A stretch of 64,000 nt of DNA from Gammaproteobacteria bacterium (GTDB taxonomy: Bacteria; Pseudomonadota; Gammaproteobacteria; Arenicellales; JAANXG01): positions 1 through 64,000 of the forward strand of contig JAHEKE010000005.1 in NCBI GenBank assembly GCA_024638505.1, written 5' to 3'. Below the pieces are notes generated by a model, which was not told where the DNA came from, did not search any database, and saw nothing but the letters and a program-made list of their open reading frames with translations. Positions 1-8,893 of this stretch are shown here, one piece after another. Position 1 is the first letter of the stretch. Each line of letters begins with the position of its first letter. The position numbers and the translations under genes were made by a program.

Positions 1-47
1 GTGAACTTAATACTTTAAACTGTAAAGTCACTACACTGTAAAGCCAC

Positions 48-121
48 TGGGGGATCGTCTAGTGGTAGGACCGCGGACTCTGACTCCGCTAGCGGGGGTT
101 CGAATCCCTCTCCCCCAGCCA
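48..121 (+). tRNA. tRNA-Gln (anticodon CUG)
   Basis: The sequence folds as a full cloverleaf. The acceptor arms TGGGGGA (48-54) and TCCCCCA (111-117) pair over 7 bp. The anticodon stem GCGGA/TCCGC encloses the loop CTCTGAC, which places CTG at positions 34-36. A T-arm with TTCGAAT is present, and G118 is the discriminator, followed by an encoded CCA (119-121). The U1-A72 first pair and G73 are typical of glutamine tRNAs. It reads CAG codons. No second tRNA is visible next to it; the upstream 47 bases hold only a short imperfect repeat (CTGTAAAG twice). Confidence 0.95.
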
Positions 122-830
122 ACAAAAACAATAATTTTTTTGCCGTAGCAAAATAGGAAAATATAGGGACATTTTTGTAACCATTCGTCGGGTGTTCCCT
201 GCTAGATAACCTCTTTTTATATAATCCATCGGAAAATCCAAGTAGCGCGCTGGTCGAAAAGAATATGAAACGGGTTCCATATCCGAATCAGATGGACATT
301 GATTTTACAAATCCTTGCGTTGAGCCAAAAGAAGAAGCCTCCCCAACAAGTTCCAAAGTTGTAGATTTCCAGGGCAAGCAAAGGGAAAAAAACGAAAGAA
401 AGATTGAGCGAGTTCATCGACAAATATCCGAATATGCGAGAAAAATTGAGTTGTGATCGATAAGTAACCTCCCCTTGATTTCCCCGCTTCCTGTTTAGTT
501 TTCGTTTCTTCTCTCCTGTCCCCTTTTTTTCGCGGGATGAATAACCTTGATCTTGTGGTGAATATTGAACACAAGAAGTAGTCAAACGCAAACATAGTTG
601 CGATACGACCGACCCCCAAGGTTGGCCGGGTTGTCGGCGTATCTACTGTCGTGACCGGATGTGCGGCCGATGCAGCCAAGAACAATGATGGACAGGACTA
701 TCACGACCATACGGTCGAGTGGGGCAAAAGCAATCATTAAGAAGAGGTTGATGCCGGTTAGATTGAAACTTTGTATCACACCGCGTGTCACAGATAGACT
801 ATAGGCTCTACCGCTCAAACTAACAGAATC
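122..830. other. gene-poor stretch between tRNA-Gln and the copper module
   Basis: About 700 bases, AT-rich on the left and more GC-rich on the right. I cannot support a gene here. A 63-codon plus-strand ORF (265-456) is rich in charged residues and has no clear ribosome site. A minus-strand ORF (582-818, TTG start) has one hydrophobic segment. Neither resembles a family I recognise. Just upstream of the first copper gene there is a short imperfect palindrome, ACAC-CGC-GTGT (near 780-795), which could be regulatory, but no convincing -35/-10 pair goes with it. Confidence 0.4.
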
Positions 831-1235
831 ATGCGCGCCAGACTACGAGGACTAATCGCCGGGTTTTGCTGCTACCTGATGTCGGCCAGTGTGGCGTTTT
901 CTCCACTGGGGCACGCCCTCGTTACCTCATCAATCGGAATAGGCGACGACAGCGCCGGGCGCATGCAGATGGAGCATCACGCTTATCATGGTGATTCAAT
1001 GGCTGCGATGGCGGTCGCCGAGACCTCGCTGGACGACGGTGGCGTGCCGATCCACTGCAACCAGTTTGGAGAAAGCGACGCGTGTACGCTCCTCTGCTCA
1101 GCATGTCTGAGCGCTATTCATCAGTCCGTCGATGGGTTGCGGGAAGCGCCGCGCAGCTCCGACTGGCTGCAACACTACGCGGTCGTCAACCTTTTGGTAG
1201 ATGCCAACCCTCCGCTCAGACCTCCCCGCCACTAA
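831..1235 (+). CDS. CopL/DUF2946-like small secreted Cys/His-rich protein
   Basis: This 134-residue protein opens with a basic, hydrophobic N-terminus (residues 1-30) that looks like a signal peptide. A Met/His-rich middle (MQMEHH, YHGDSM) is followed by a cysteine cluster at C76, C85, C89 and C92, and the protein ends in a proline/arginine tail. Small proteins of this build stand first in many copper-resistance operons (CopL-like or DUF2946 families) and are thought to bind or sense periplasmic copper. Here it is first in a same-strand run of six copper-related genes. The family name rests on layout and context rather than a diagnostic motif, so the exact function is inferred. Confidence 0.6.
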   Translation: MRARLRGLIAGFCCYLMSASVAFSPLGHALVTSSIGIGDDSAGRMQMEHHAYHGDSMAAMAVAETSLDDGGVPIHCNQFGESDACTLLCSACLSAIHQSVDGLREAPRSSDWLQHYAVVNLLVDANPPLRPPRH

Positions 1236-1360
1236 GCTTGACCCCACCACTCGCCAAAGGTTGTCAGCGCCGCTAGCCGGGCGCCGACCAGATCAAATTT
1301 TCGATCCGTTGACCCGGATCGTTCAGACACATTCGAGAGAATGGACTGTCTGGGGGACCA

Positions 1361-2149
1361 ATGACTAACAACAAACTACTGGGGGCCGCCCTGGCTCCTC
1401 TGCTGCTAGCACTACACATGCCCGATGCGGTGTCGGATGAAGCCGGCGCGGCGTCGGAACAAACGCCGTCCGTCCTGGATGCATCGCAACATCCACCGTC
1501 TCCAACACGGGACGGCGGACTCTTTGACGACATTGTGCCGCTCGACGCGGAACTCTCCTGGATCGAGAGATTCAACGGGGATGAGACGTTCAACCCGGAG
1601 CACACGCAGAAGTTCTCGACTCCGATAGAGCCGTACGATGATCCTTCTGCCTCAAGCCAGGAACAGAAAGAAGATACCGCCGCGGCGGACGCCAACGGTC
1701 TCATCAAGTCCATCCGCCCAGAGCAGGGCAAAATACGGATCGCCCACGACCCGATCGAGAAATACGGCATGCCGCCGATGACCATGGTGTTCAAGGTCGA
1801 GGATCCGTCGCTGCTGTCCGGTCTGGAGAAAGGGCAGGAGATCGGTTTCGACGTCGAGAGCACGTCGAAGGGGTTCGTCGTCACCCGTATCGTCTCTTTG
1901 GAGGAAGGGGGTGGCCCCCAGGGCAGCATGAATGCCCGTGGAACGGTGAAGTCCATCCGGCTGTCGCAGAACAAGATCAGGATCGCCCACGATCCGATCG
2001 AGAAATACGGCATGCCGGCGATGACCATGGTGTTCAAGGTCAAAGACCCAAAGATGCTGGAAGGGATGGAGAAAGGGCTGCGGGTCGAGTTCGACGTCGA
2101 GAACACCCCGGGCGGTTTTGAGATCACCAACATCAAACTCGCTGAATAG
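1361..2149 (+). CDS. periplasmic copper-binding protein with two CusF-like domains
   Basis: A 262-residue protein with a signal peptide (about residues 1-25), a low-complexity acidic linker, and two CusF-type copper-binding domains (about 111-181 and 190-262). Each domain carries the core HDPIEKYGMP-x-MTMVF. Likely ligands are H129, M140 and M142 in the first domain and H210, M221 and M223 in the second. The tryptophan that caps copper in E. coli CusF is a methionine here (M137 and M218). CusF proteins bind Cu(I) in the periplasm and hand it to an exporter or oxidase. The two domains lie exactly 81 codons apart and are nearly identical in DNA over about 65 bases, so the duplication is recent. 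The gene ends 10 bases before the next one. Confidence 0.88.
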   Translation: MTNNKLLGAALAPLLLALHMPDAVSDEAGAASEQTPSVLDASQHPPSPTRDGGLFDDIVPLDAELSWIERFNGDETFNPEHTQKFSTPIEPYDDPSASSQEQKEDTAAADANGLIKSIRPEQGKIRIAHDPIEKYGMPPMTMVFKVEDPSLLSGLEKGQEIGFDVESTSKGFVVTRIVSLEEGGGPQGSMNARGTVKSIRLSQNKIRIAHDPIEKYGMPAMTMVFKVKDPKMLEGMEKGLRVEFDVENTPGGFEITNIKLAE

Positions 2150-2159
2150 GAGGACCGAC

Positions 2160-3560
2160 ATGACCAACACTATCCGACTGTGGTTGGCGGCGGTTCTGAC
2201 CCTGTCGATCGGCGCCTGCACCACGGTGCCCGAAGACAACGGTATCTCGAGCGTACAGGATCTCCTGGACGAGAACCCCGGTCCGCACGATGTGCAATCG
2301 GTGATCGATCCGGAGGACCCGATGAGCCCTGAGGAGATCACGCAGATCCTGTCTGCCCCCCTGGGCATCGGGGATGCCGAGCGGATGTCGCTCGAGGTCA
2401 ACCCGGAATCCAAAGCGACCCTGCTCCGCGTGGGCATCGCGGAAGCCGACTACGCCCAGGCCGGGCGGATGGAGAACCCCGGGTTCTCCCTGGAGCGCTT
2501 CTCCGGTGAAGACTACTCCGCCTCGCTCCTGTTCGATATCGGTGGATTACTGCTGATGCCGCTGCGCAGGCAGGTTGAAGCGCGTCGACTGGAGATGGCG
2601 CGCTACGAAGCCGCTGCGGCGGTCCTGGACCATATCGTGAGCACCCGGCGAGCGTGGATCAACGCCGTTGCCCAGCGCCAGCAGACCGGGTTGATGCAGC
2701 GCGCGGTTGAGTCGGCGCAGACCGGGAACAACATGATCCGGCAGATGACGGCCCTGGGGCACAGCAACATCATCGAATCCGCTGAATCGGAGATCCTGTT
2801 GCACCAGCTGCAGGCATCCCTGGCCAGACAGAGATTAACTGAACTCACCGCCAAGGAAACGCTGATCCGGCAGCTGGGTCTTTGGGGTAAACACGCCAGG
2901 ATGATCGAGCTACCAGATCGGCTGCCCGAGCTGCCTGAGATCCTCGTCGACTTCGAGGCAGTGGAACGAGAGGCTGTCCAGAACCGACTCGATGTTCAGG
3001 TTGTCCGGCTCAACTTAGAGAGGATGGCTAAGAACCTAGGGCTTACGCGGCTCAATCCGTTCCTGTCGAGCATCGAACTCGGTCCCAAGCAGGAATCAGT
3101 AGAGGGCTTCAAAGAAGACGGATACGAGTTGGAGCTCCGTATACCGATTTTCGACGCAGGCGGCGTACAGGACAGAAAAGCCAAGATAGTGTTCGATCAG
3201 GCCCAGGCCCAGGCCGAGGCGGTGGCCATCACCGCGGCCTCGGAATCCCGGCAGGCGCTCGTCGCGTATCAGACCACGTGGGAGGTGGCCAGGCACTTTG
3301 GGAGCAAGGTGATGCCGCTGCGCCAGCGCGTCAGCCAGGAACGGCTGCTCATGTACAACGGCATGCTGATGAGCGTTTTCGATCTGCTCGCCGATGTCCG
3401 TTCGGCAGCCATCATGGAATCCAACTACGTCAATGCGGTGCGCGACTTCTGGCTGGCGGACGCGAACCTGCAGAGTGCGATGACCGGGACGGCGGGGACG
3501 CCTATGAGGTTTGACAACGCCATGGTCTCCCCCGACGCCGGGGGAGGTGGGGGGCACTGA
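2160..3560 (+). CDS. TolC-family outer-membrane efflux lipoprotein (copper module)
   Basis: A 466-residue protein of the TolC/CusC class. The start at 2160 follows AGGAGG at normal spacing. The signal peptide ends in a lipobox, IGAC, with the lipidated cysteine at C20. The rest is alanine-, glutamine- and arginine-rich helix with two related halves, as in trimeric outer-membrane channels. The last residues are a glycine/histidine tail (GGGGGH). Such channels normally dock to an inner-membrane pump through a periplasmic adaptor, but no RND pump or adaptor gene is encoded nearby. The partner may lie elsewhere, or the protein may act differently. Position between the CusF-like and oxidase genes indicates a copper role. 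Confidence 0.85.
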   Translation: MTNTIRLWLAAVLTLSIGACTTVPEDNGISSVQDLLDENPGPHDVQSVIDPEDPMSPEEITQILSAPLGIGDAERMSLEVNPESKATLLRVGIAEADYAQAGRMENPGFSLERFSGEDYSASLLFDIGGLLLMPLRRQVEARRLEMARYEAAAAVLDHIVSTRRAWINAVAQRQQTGLMQRAVESAQTGNNMIRQMTALGHSNIIESAESEILLHQLQASLARQRLTELTAKETLIRQLGLWGKHARMIELPDRLPELPEILVDFEAVEREAVQNRLDVQVVRLNLERMAKNLGLTRLNPFLSSIELGPKQESVEGFKEDGYELELRIPIFDAGGVQDRKAKIVFDQAQAQAEAVAITAASESRQALVAYQTTWEVARHFGSKVMPLRQRVSQERLLMYNGMLMSVFDLLADVRSAAIMESNYVNAVRDFWLADANLQSAMTGTAGTPMRFDNAMVSPDAGGGGGH

Positions 3561-3584
3561 GCATGAAACATTCGGAGAAAGAAC

Positions 3585-4868
3585 ATGCCAACTAGACGAC
3601 AGTTTTTAGCCGGCGCCGGTGTGGCACTGGGTGCAGGGCTGGTGTCCCGCGCTTCGCTGGCCGCCCTGCCCGAATCTGCGAGTTCCACTTCTGCCGCGAT
3701 GCAGCCGCCGGAAGAACCCGCCACCGGGCCCTGGTTCAACCCAGTGGTGACGCTGAACGGCTGGTCGCTTCCCTGGCGGATGCGAAACGGTTGGAAGGAG
3801 TTCCATCTGACCGCCGAGGCGGCGGAGCGCGAGATGGCACCGGGTATGATCGCCAGGCTGTGGGGATACAACGGGCAGAGTCCCGGACCCACCATCGAAT
3901 GCGTGGAGGGAGACAAGATCCGCATCTTCGTAACCAACCGCCTGCCCGAGCACACCACTATCCACTGGCACGGCATCTTCCTGCCGGCAGGTATGGATGG
4001 TGTGGGGGGGTTGAACCAGCCGCAAATCCCACCCGGGAAGACCTACGTCTACGAGTTCGAGTTGAAACAGTCCGGCACATTCATGTACCACCCGCATGCG
4101 GACGAGATGGTGCAGATGGCTATGGGCATGATGGGATCACTGGTGGTGCATCCCAAGGATCCGGAGGAGCACAAAGTAGATCGCGACTTCTGCTTCCTGC
4201 TCAACGCCTATGACATCGAGCCTGGTACCATGACGGCCAAGATAAACACCATGCTCGACTTCAACATCTGGTCCTGGAACAGTCGGGTGTTTCCGGGCAT
4301 CGACCACCTGGTCTGTCGCCAGGGCGATCGAGTCAGGGTGCGCATGGGTAATTTGACCATGACCAATCATCCGATCCACGTACACGGGTTGAAGTTCGAA
4401 GTGGCATGTACCGACGGCGGATGGGTGCGACCGGAGGCGCGTTGGCCCGAGGTCACCGTGGACATCGCGATCGGACAAATGCGCGCAATTGAGTTCATTG
4501 CCGAAGCGCCTGGAGACTGGGCCATGCACTGTCATAAATCCCACCATACCATGAATCCCATGGGTCACGACGTACCGAACATGATCGGCGTTGACCAGCG
4601 GCCGGTGCAGCGAAGTTTGAGCACGCTGGTGCCGGGCTACATGGTCATGGGCGAGCGTGGTATGGCCGAGATGGGCGAGATGGTAATGCCTCTGCCGCGA
4701 AACACACTTCCGATGATGACTGGGGAAGGTCAGTTCGGGCCGATTGAGATGGGTGGGATGTTCACCGTGCTCAAGGTCCGCAAAGATCAACCCCGCGGCG
4801 ACTTTAGTGATCCGGGCTGGTACGACTATCCCCCCGGTACCGTATCGTATGAGTACGAAGCTACTTGA
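3585..4868 (+). CDS. Tat-exported multicopper oxidase (copper oxidase)
   Basis: A 427-residue protein with a twin-arginine signal (TRRQFLAG, residues 3-10) for folded export to the periplasm. It shows the four copper-binding motifs of multicopper oxidases: HWHG (127-130), HPHAD (169-173), HPIHVHG (262-268) and HCHKSHHTMNPM (315-326). The last supplies the type-1 Cu ligands H, C and M. A methionine-rich tail (about 345-400) recalls the copper-loading segments of CueO and CopA. The likely role is oxidation of toxic Cu(I) to Cu(II). GGAGAAAG precedes the ATG. It sits directly between the TolC-like gene and the cupredoxin gene, consistent with one transcript. The symbol (copA or cueO type) cannot be settled from sequence alone. 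Confidence 0.92.
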   Translation: MPTRRQFLAGAGVALGAGLVSRASLAALPESASSTSAAMQPPEEPATGPWFNPVVTLNGWSLPWRMRNGWKEFHLTAEAAEREMAPGMIARLWGYNGQSPGPTIECVEGDKIRIFVTNRLPEHTTIHWHGIFLPAGMDGVGGLNQPQIPPGKTYVYEFELKQSGTFMYHPHADEMVQMAMGMMGSLVVHPKDPEEHKVDRDFCFLLNAYDIEPGTMTAKINTMLDFNIWSWNSRVFPGIDHLVCRQGDRVRVRMGNLTMTNHPIHVHGLKFEVACTDGGWVRPEARWPEVTVDIAIGQMRAIEFIAEAPGDWAMHCHKSHHTMNPMGHDVPNMIGVDQRPVQRSLSTLVPGYMVMGERGMAEMGEMVMPLPRNTLPMMTGEGQFGPIEMGGMFTVLKVRKDQPRGDFSDPGWYDYPPGTVSYEYEAT

Positions 4869-4903
4869 ACGTTGTAGAACAGACATTTGAACAGGAGAAA
4901 GAA

Positions 4904-5389
4904 ATGACACTGAAACACACTATGATATTTCCCGCGCTGCTGGCGCTCACTTTGGTTTCCGCGCCTGCCTTCAGCCACTCGGAAGACAAGGTAGAGGCGG
5001 ACTACGATCCGGTGGAAACTGAGTTCGGGAACTACGAACCCGATCTGCAGGCGAGCCGCACGCTGGAAGTGAAGATGAGTGACGACATGACTTTCACACC
5101 TGAAGTCATCCGCGTCAAACAGGGTGAGGTACTCAAGATCGTCCACCACAACAAGGGGCAACTACTGCACGAGTTCGTGCTTGGGACCCCGGAGTCCTTG
5201 AAGGAACATGCCGAGTTGATGAAGAAGTTTCCCAACATGGAGCACGCCGAGCCCTACATGGCACACGTGCAGCCAGGCGAAACGATGGAGATAATCTGGC
5301 AATTCTCCAAGGCCGGAGAGTTTGCCTTCGGCTGCCTGATCCCGGGCCACTTCGATGCCGGAATGAAGGGCTCCGTGATCGTCGAATAG
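4904..5389 (+). CDS. periplasmic cupredoxin-domain protein
   Basis: A 161-residue protein starting at 4904, 8 bases after AGGAG. It has a signal peptide (residues 1-24) and one cupredoxin domain (about 50-161). Type-1 copper ligands are visible as H89 (LLHEF), C144 and H149 (GCLIPGH) and M154. Such small blue-copper-like proteins carry electrons or copper in the periplasm and often accompany a multicopper oxidase. The gene follows the oxidase after 35 bases, so it is probably its redox partner or a copper chaperone. An upstream in-frame start would give a longer N-terminus without a signal peptide and is disfavoured. Confidence 0.88.
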   Translation: MTLKHTMIFPALLALTLVSAPAFSHSEDKVEADYDPVETEFGNYEPDLQASRTLEVKMSDDMTFTPEVIRVKQGEVLKIVHHNKGQLLHEFVLGTPESLKEHAELMKKFPNMEHAEPYMAHVQPGETMEIIWQFSKAGEFAFGCLIPGHFDAGMKGSVIVE

Positions 5390-5592
5390 CGGGTGTATCA
5401 ACGCTGCTGGCTACGCTGGGTTCGGCAGGCGTCTTGGTACTTCCGGCGAAAGGGTAGGGGTGACCATTGTTGATTCACTCCGATCCCTCAGCGCACCATA
5501 CCGCGCGCAGCTCATCATCTCCCTGGCTCCCCCTGCCCGCCCCCGCAATCGGGAGGTGAGGCGTACCTGGAGGCAGCGAACCATACTATACT

Positions 5593-6150
5593 ATGAGCTT
5601 GACTACCCAACTCCAAACGAGCATGGCGCGAAAAACCAACCGTAAGAAGCCTTCCACGAGAGGAGGCGGCAGGTCTAGATCAGTCATCAGCGCCCGATTT
5701 GTCGCCGGCATATCGATAGCGGTCGTGCTGGTGGCCGGCGCGTTCTTGCTGCTCACGGATGCATTCGTCAAGCGTGAGGCGGTCGCATCGGTCACGGTGT
5801 ACAAGAGCGCTACCTGCGGCTGCTGCGCGAAATGGGTCGACCACATGGAGGACAATGGCTTCGACGTTGAGGTGCTCAACCGCTCGGACGTGACGCCCTA
5901 TAAGCAGGAGTTCGGCGTACCCCCTCGGCTGTACTCGTGCCACACTGCGGTGGTCAACGATTACGTCATCGAAGGTCATGTGCCGGCGGACGACATCAAG
6001 CGGCTGCTGACGGAGAAGCCCAGGGTCAAGGGGCTGGCGGTGCCTGGCATGCCTCAAGGCTCGCCCGGCATGGAGACTGGGCGCGTCGACCACTATCGAG
6101 TTATGACCTTCGACGCCAACCAAGATACCCGCACCTTCAGCCGCTACTGA
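5593..6150 (+). CDS. DUF411 metal-binding protein, membrane-anchored
   Basis: A 185-residue protein with a basic N-terminus and one membrane-spanning segment (about 36-55), followed by a DUF411 domain (about 65-185). The domain has a thioredoxin-like beginning with the cysteine cluster C75-G-C77-C78 (TCGCCAKW) and a later SCHT (C116, H117). DUF411 proteins recur in copper and silver resistance clusters, and their biochemical role is not settled. The first ATG (5593) is preceded by a distant GGAGG; the second, at 5623, is also possible and removes ten residues. The 200-base gap after the cupredoxin gene may mean its own promoter. Confidence 0.85.
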   Translation: MSLTTQLQTSMARKTNRKKPSTRGGGRSRSVISARFVAGISIAVVLVAGAFLLLTDAFVKREAVASVTVYKSATCGCCAKWVDHMEDNGFDVEVLNRSDVTPYKQEFGVPPRLYSCHTAVVNDYVIEGHVPADDIKRLLTEKPRVKGLAVPGMPQGSPGMETGRVDHYRVMTFDANQDTRTFSRY

Positions 6151-6928
6151 GGCGTGCCTCGCAACGGACAGCGTCCGAAGGCGTGGCAGCACTGTTTCGC
6201 TTTTTCTACTGTATTTGAACTCGGGTCGAGGAAACCCCGCGCCGTCATCGCGGGTTGTCGTGCTTCATACCGCTATGCTCGATCTTGTGATGTTCGATCA
6301 AACCCGGTTTGTCAACACATTTTAGGTCTGCAGCCACAAACGCGGGCAAAGACCCTTTGCCTCTCACGGTGGCACCATAACTTTAAACCTTGTACCCCGT
6401 TACAAAGTCAAGCCGGAAAAACTCTCGCCCTCTTCTATGACGGGTATGAGCATATACAGCAGAAGGCCAGGTGTACTATCGTGAATGACCGGAGCTGGCC
6501 GGGAGGCGATCTACGTCTCAACGCTTATTGGTAATGCTCTCGGTAAAACTTCTACTTCCGCTTCTGGCCGCAAGCGGCACCTACGCAGCCCAGCACAACT
6601 CTCGGTAATTCCCGTAAAGTTAGCGGCTGCTTACCACCCAACAGGAGACATAAGCTTTGATTTCGCCGCAACGCAGCAGCTATTTCTCTTGTCGACCCGA
6701 AGCGGGCCTAGAGATGTTTACGGGCCTTGGTCAGCTCATTGCACTCAAGGGCTTTTCTCCGACCAGCACGTTATCGAAACCCACCCTAACCGCGTGTCAC
6801 CAGAGTTTCGCCTAGCAAAAGGTAGGTGCGGCTTTGAACGTATCCGCCGAACATAACCATTGTGCGATTTCGCGAATCGATTTGGTATTGAGACCACGAA
6901 TTCCGGTGTCGTAGTTAGGCCGAAGTTG
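6151..6928. other. 778-base gene-poor stretch with intergenic repeat copy
   Basis: No ORF here looks like a protein, since the long open frames have erratic composition. Two segments, 6552-6579 and 6644-6692, match parts of a dispersed repeat found again at 9446, 12589 and 17951. The stretch separates the plus-strand copper module from minus-strand genes and probably represents old, decayed DNA. Confidence 0.5.
6552..6692 (+). repeat. dispersed intergenic repeat, copy A
   Basis: The first part (6552-6579, CTACTTCCGCTTCTGGCCGC onward) matches 25 of 28 bases at 9446-9473. The second (6644-6692, containing GACATAAGCTTTGATTTCGC and ACGCAGCAG) matches the reverse complement of 12589-12636. The segments lie outside genes and have no coding potential of their own. 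The alignment was made by eye. Confidence 0.55.
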
Positions 6929-7951
6929 TTATTCCGAGAGGGCCTTGACCACGTTGATCAGGCCTCCGGTAACCCGCGCTAAGCAATCGAAACAAATCTT
7001 GTCCGGCGTATCCTCCCGATCATGGTAATGAGGGTAGCGGTAAGGAGCTGTGTCTGTGACCATGACAGCGGCGTAGCCTTCCTCCCAGAAGGACCAGTGA
7101 TCTGACCAGTCCACGCCGGTGACCCAGGCGGGGGCAGCCAACCCTTCCGATGGAAATCTTGCGCGTTGGCGGAAAGCAGCTACCGACTTAAATAATAAAT
7201 CCGTCGAACTTCGGTTGGCTACGAAGCCGATGAAATTGCCCGTCCAAGGATAAAACAGCCCTAGGTGATAGGGGAAAAACTGGCTGTTTAGTTCCTCGCT
7301 GTAATAACCGATCGTTTCCAGAGAGAGCATAGCGATAAGGTTCTCCTCCCTAGTCTTGGCGCGACTGGCATGAATATAGCTTCCCATATCCCCCGTCTTG
7401 AAGTAGGGCGGCTCCTCGTTGACAAATGCGACGAATCGGATGGTCCGGGTGCGAACTTCCTCAGCAGCAAGTGAGCGAGCGATGGATAGCAGCGCTGCTA
7501 CCCCACTGGCATTGTCATTGGCGCCAGGCGAACCCAATATGGAGTCATAATGGGCACCGACTACAATGATTTCATCCGGTTGAATTCCTCCCCTAATGGT
7601 TGCTGCCAGATTACGGACGGGTTCGTTGTTGATCTCGTAGGTCTCGCTGACTACCGACAAACCGGCTGCTCGAAATTGCGTTTCCACATAGCGAGCTGCG
7701 GCCTGCAATGCATCCACGCGATGCATGTTGCGCTCGCCGATGCGACTGGCAAGTTCCTCAACATGCCGCCGGAGATTTTCTTGCAGTGCCTGTTCTATGG
7801 GAGATAGAGGCGGTAAGGGCCCCGAATAAGAGACCCCTGGCATTTTGGTGTCCAGCGGGATCAATATGGCAGCACCAGCCACTAATACAAGCCAGGGAAA
7901 CAAAAACCAGAAGAGGCTTCGCAAGAATTTCAGAAAAGAAAGAATGGCCAT
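6929..7951 (-). CDS. M28-family zinc peptidase, membrane-anchored
   Basis: A 340-residue protein with an N-terminal membrane anchor (about residues 8-31) and an M28 aminopeptidase-type domain. Zinc and catalytic residues are visible as H134 (GAHYDS), D146 (GANDNASG), E179/E180 (VNEEPP), E212 (SLETIG) and a C-terminal histidine in HYHDREDTPD (308-316). M28 enzymes cleave N-terminal amino acids from peptides, and the anchor places the domain in the periplasm. The frame stays open upstream to 8059, which would add 36 residues before the anchor. The start at 7951 was chosen because the hydrophobic anchor then sits at the N-terminus. It has no obvious operon partner. Confidence 0.85.
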   Translation of the reverse strand: MAILSFLKFLRSLFWFLFPWLVLVAGAAILIPLDTKMPGVSYSGPLPPLSPIEQALQENLRRHVEELASRIGERNMHRVDALQAAARYVETQFRAAGLSVVSETYEINNEPVRNLAATIRGGIQPDEIIVVGAHYDSILGSPGANDNASGVAALLSIARSLAAEEVRTRTIRFVAFVNEEPPYFKTGDMGSYIHASRAKTREENLIAMLSLETIGYYSEELNSQFFPYHLGLFYPWTGNFIGFVANRSSTDLLFKSVAAFRQRARFPSEGLAAPAWVTGVDWSDHWSFWEEGYAAVMVTDTAPYRYPHYHDREDTPDKICFDCLARVTGGLINVVKALSE

Positions 7952-8124
7952 GGACCACAGCAAGGTTTCGGAAACGGGACTAGCGACACAACTACAAGGC
8001 TCATGTGGTGACGGCAACCTATTAATGAACTCTAAGTGATACTCCAGTCTGATCGACACTCCACTGGGTTAAGATTTCAGTATGCGGCCACTCCGCAATA
8101 GCAACGAGCGTTTTAAATTCTTCT

Positions 8125-8778
8125 TCAGTCTGGTTGTTTTGCCCGCAACAGATTACCTTGTTCCCTTACTTTGGACATCAAACTTTCTGTAGTTAAGGAA
8201 AATAACGGCGTTATTGGAAATCCTGCTGAGCGAATGGCTTTTGCTGTCCAGACATTACATGTTTTGAAAAGATGATACTTCTCACTCGATAAATAGAATT
8301 TGCCATCGCCATACAGCCCAGCTCCCAGTGGAATAACATCTCCAATGGTGTCTTTTTCATAACTTTCATGAATGTAATGACATAGTTGTTCAAAACCAGA
8401 TTGCGACAGTTCAAGCTCAATGATTTCGCTGTGTGGAAAGGCTCGATGAACGGGGTCATCGAAACCGACAATATGCAAAACTCCTGACGTTGGCCAAAGT
8501 GCCGCTTTTATCTTGTTCCATAATGTTATTTCTGGTGCCTGATAGAAATCCTTATCTCCCCAGCCTACTTCCAAATATTTGGTACCTGTAAAATCGTATG
8601 CCTCAGGCCATATATCATACGGAATGTCATCCAATTTAAAAACGATGCCAGTGTGCCAACCATGACTTACCAAATAGATGGATTTGACAGGTTCATGCGC
8701 CTGAGGTGGGTAGAGCTCTCTCATTGAGCCAGCGCACGCCGAACAAAGAATAATAGTAAATAGGATAATGGCCTTCAT
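8125..8778 (-). CDS. DUF2459 family lipoprotein
   Basis: A 217-residue protein beginning MKAIILF, with a lipoprotein-type signal (lipobox CSAC just before AGS). The body carries the DUF2459 hallmarks: SHGWHTGIV near the N-terminus, WGD in the middle, and a C-terminal CNVWTAKA segment. The family is of unknown function; conserved His and Cys residues suggest a hydrolase-like fold, but that is not established. The DNA is notably AT-rich compared with the copper genes. An upstream in-frame start at 8799 adds seven residues and is less likely because it displaces the signal. Confidence 0.75.
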   Translation of the reverse strand: MKAIILFTIILCSACAGSMRELYPPQAHEPVKSIYLVSHGWHTGIVFKLDDIPYDIWPEAYDFTGTKYLEVGWGDKDFYQAPEITLWNKIKAALWPTSGVLHIVGFDDPVHRAFPHSEIIELELSQSGFEQLCHYIHESYEKDTIGDVIPLGAGLYGDGKFYLSSEKYHLFKTCNVWTAKAIRSAGFPITPLFSLTTESLMSKVREQGNLLRAKQPD

Positions 8779-8893
8779 GACAGAGTCAGAAGGATACACT
8801 CAATAACAGGGGTTTTCGTAGAGACTGTATGTCCGGAGTTGAGGTTAAAGCAGTCCTCGGTCGAAGTAACTTGTGCGTACTTTTATCATACGC

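Noticed and set aside
89-280. Minus-strand ORF overlapping tRNA-Gln (ends GERDSNPR)
   Set aside because: The GERDSNPR end is the usual shadow read through the T-arm of a tRNA; the rest has no protein-like character.
265-456. 63-codon plus-strand ORF after the tRNA
   Set aside because: Charged and possibly a small protein, but there is no ribosome site, family match or partner gene, so I could not support it.
580-739. Plus-strand open stretch containing VVTGCAADAA and DYHDHTVEWG
   Set aside because: It looks faintly like a lipoprotein tail but lacks a start codon in a usable place and has no family match; kept only as a remark.
582-818. Minus-strand ORF with a hydrophobic segment
   Set aside because: TTG start without a ribosome site and no recognisable family; probably a chance frame.
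6154-6856. Two overlapping plus-strand ORFs after the DUF411 gene
   Set aside because: Erratic composition, no start signals, and overlap with the dispersed repeat; treated as non-coding.
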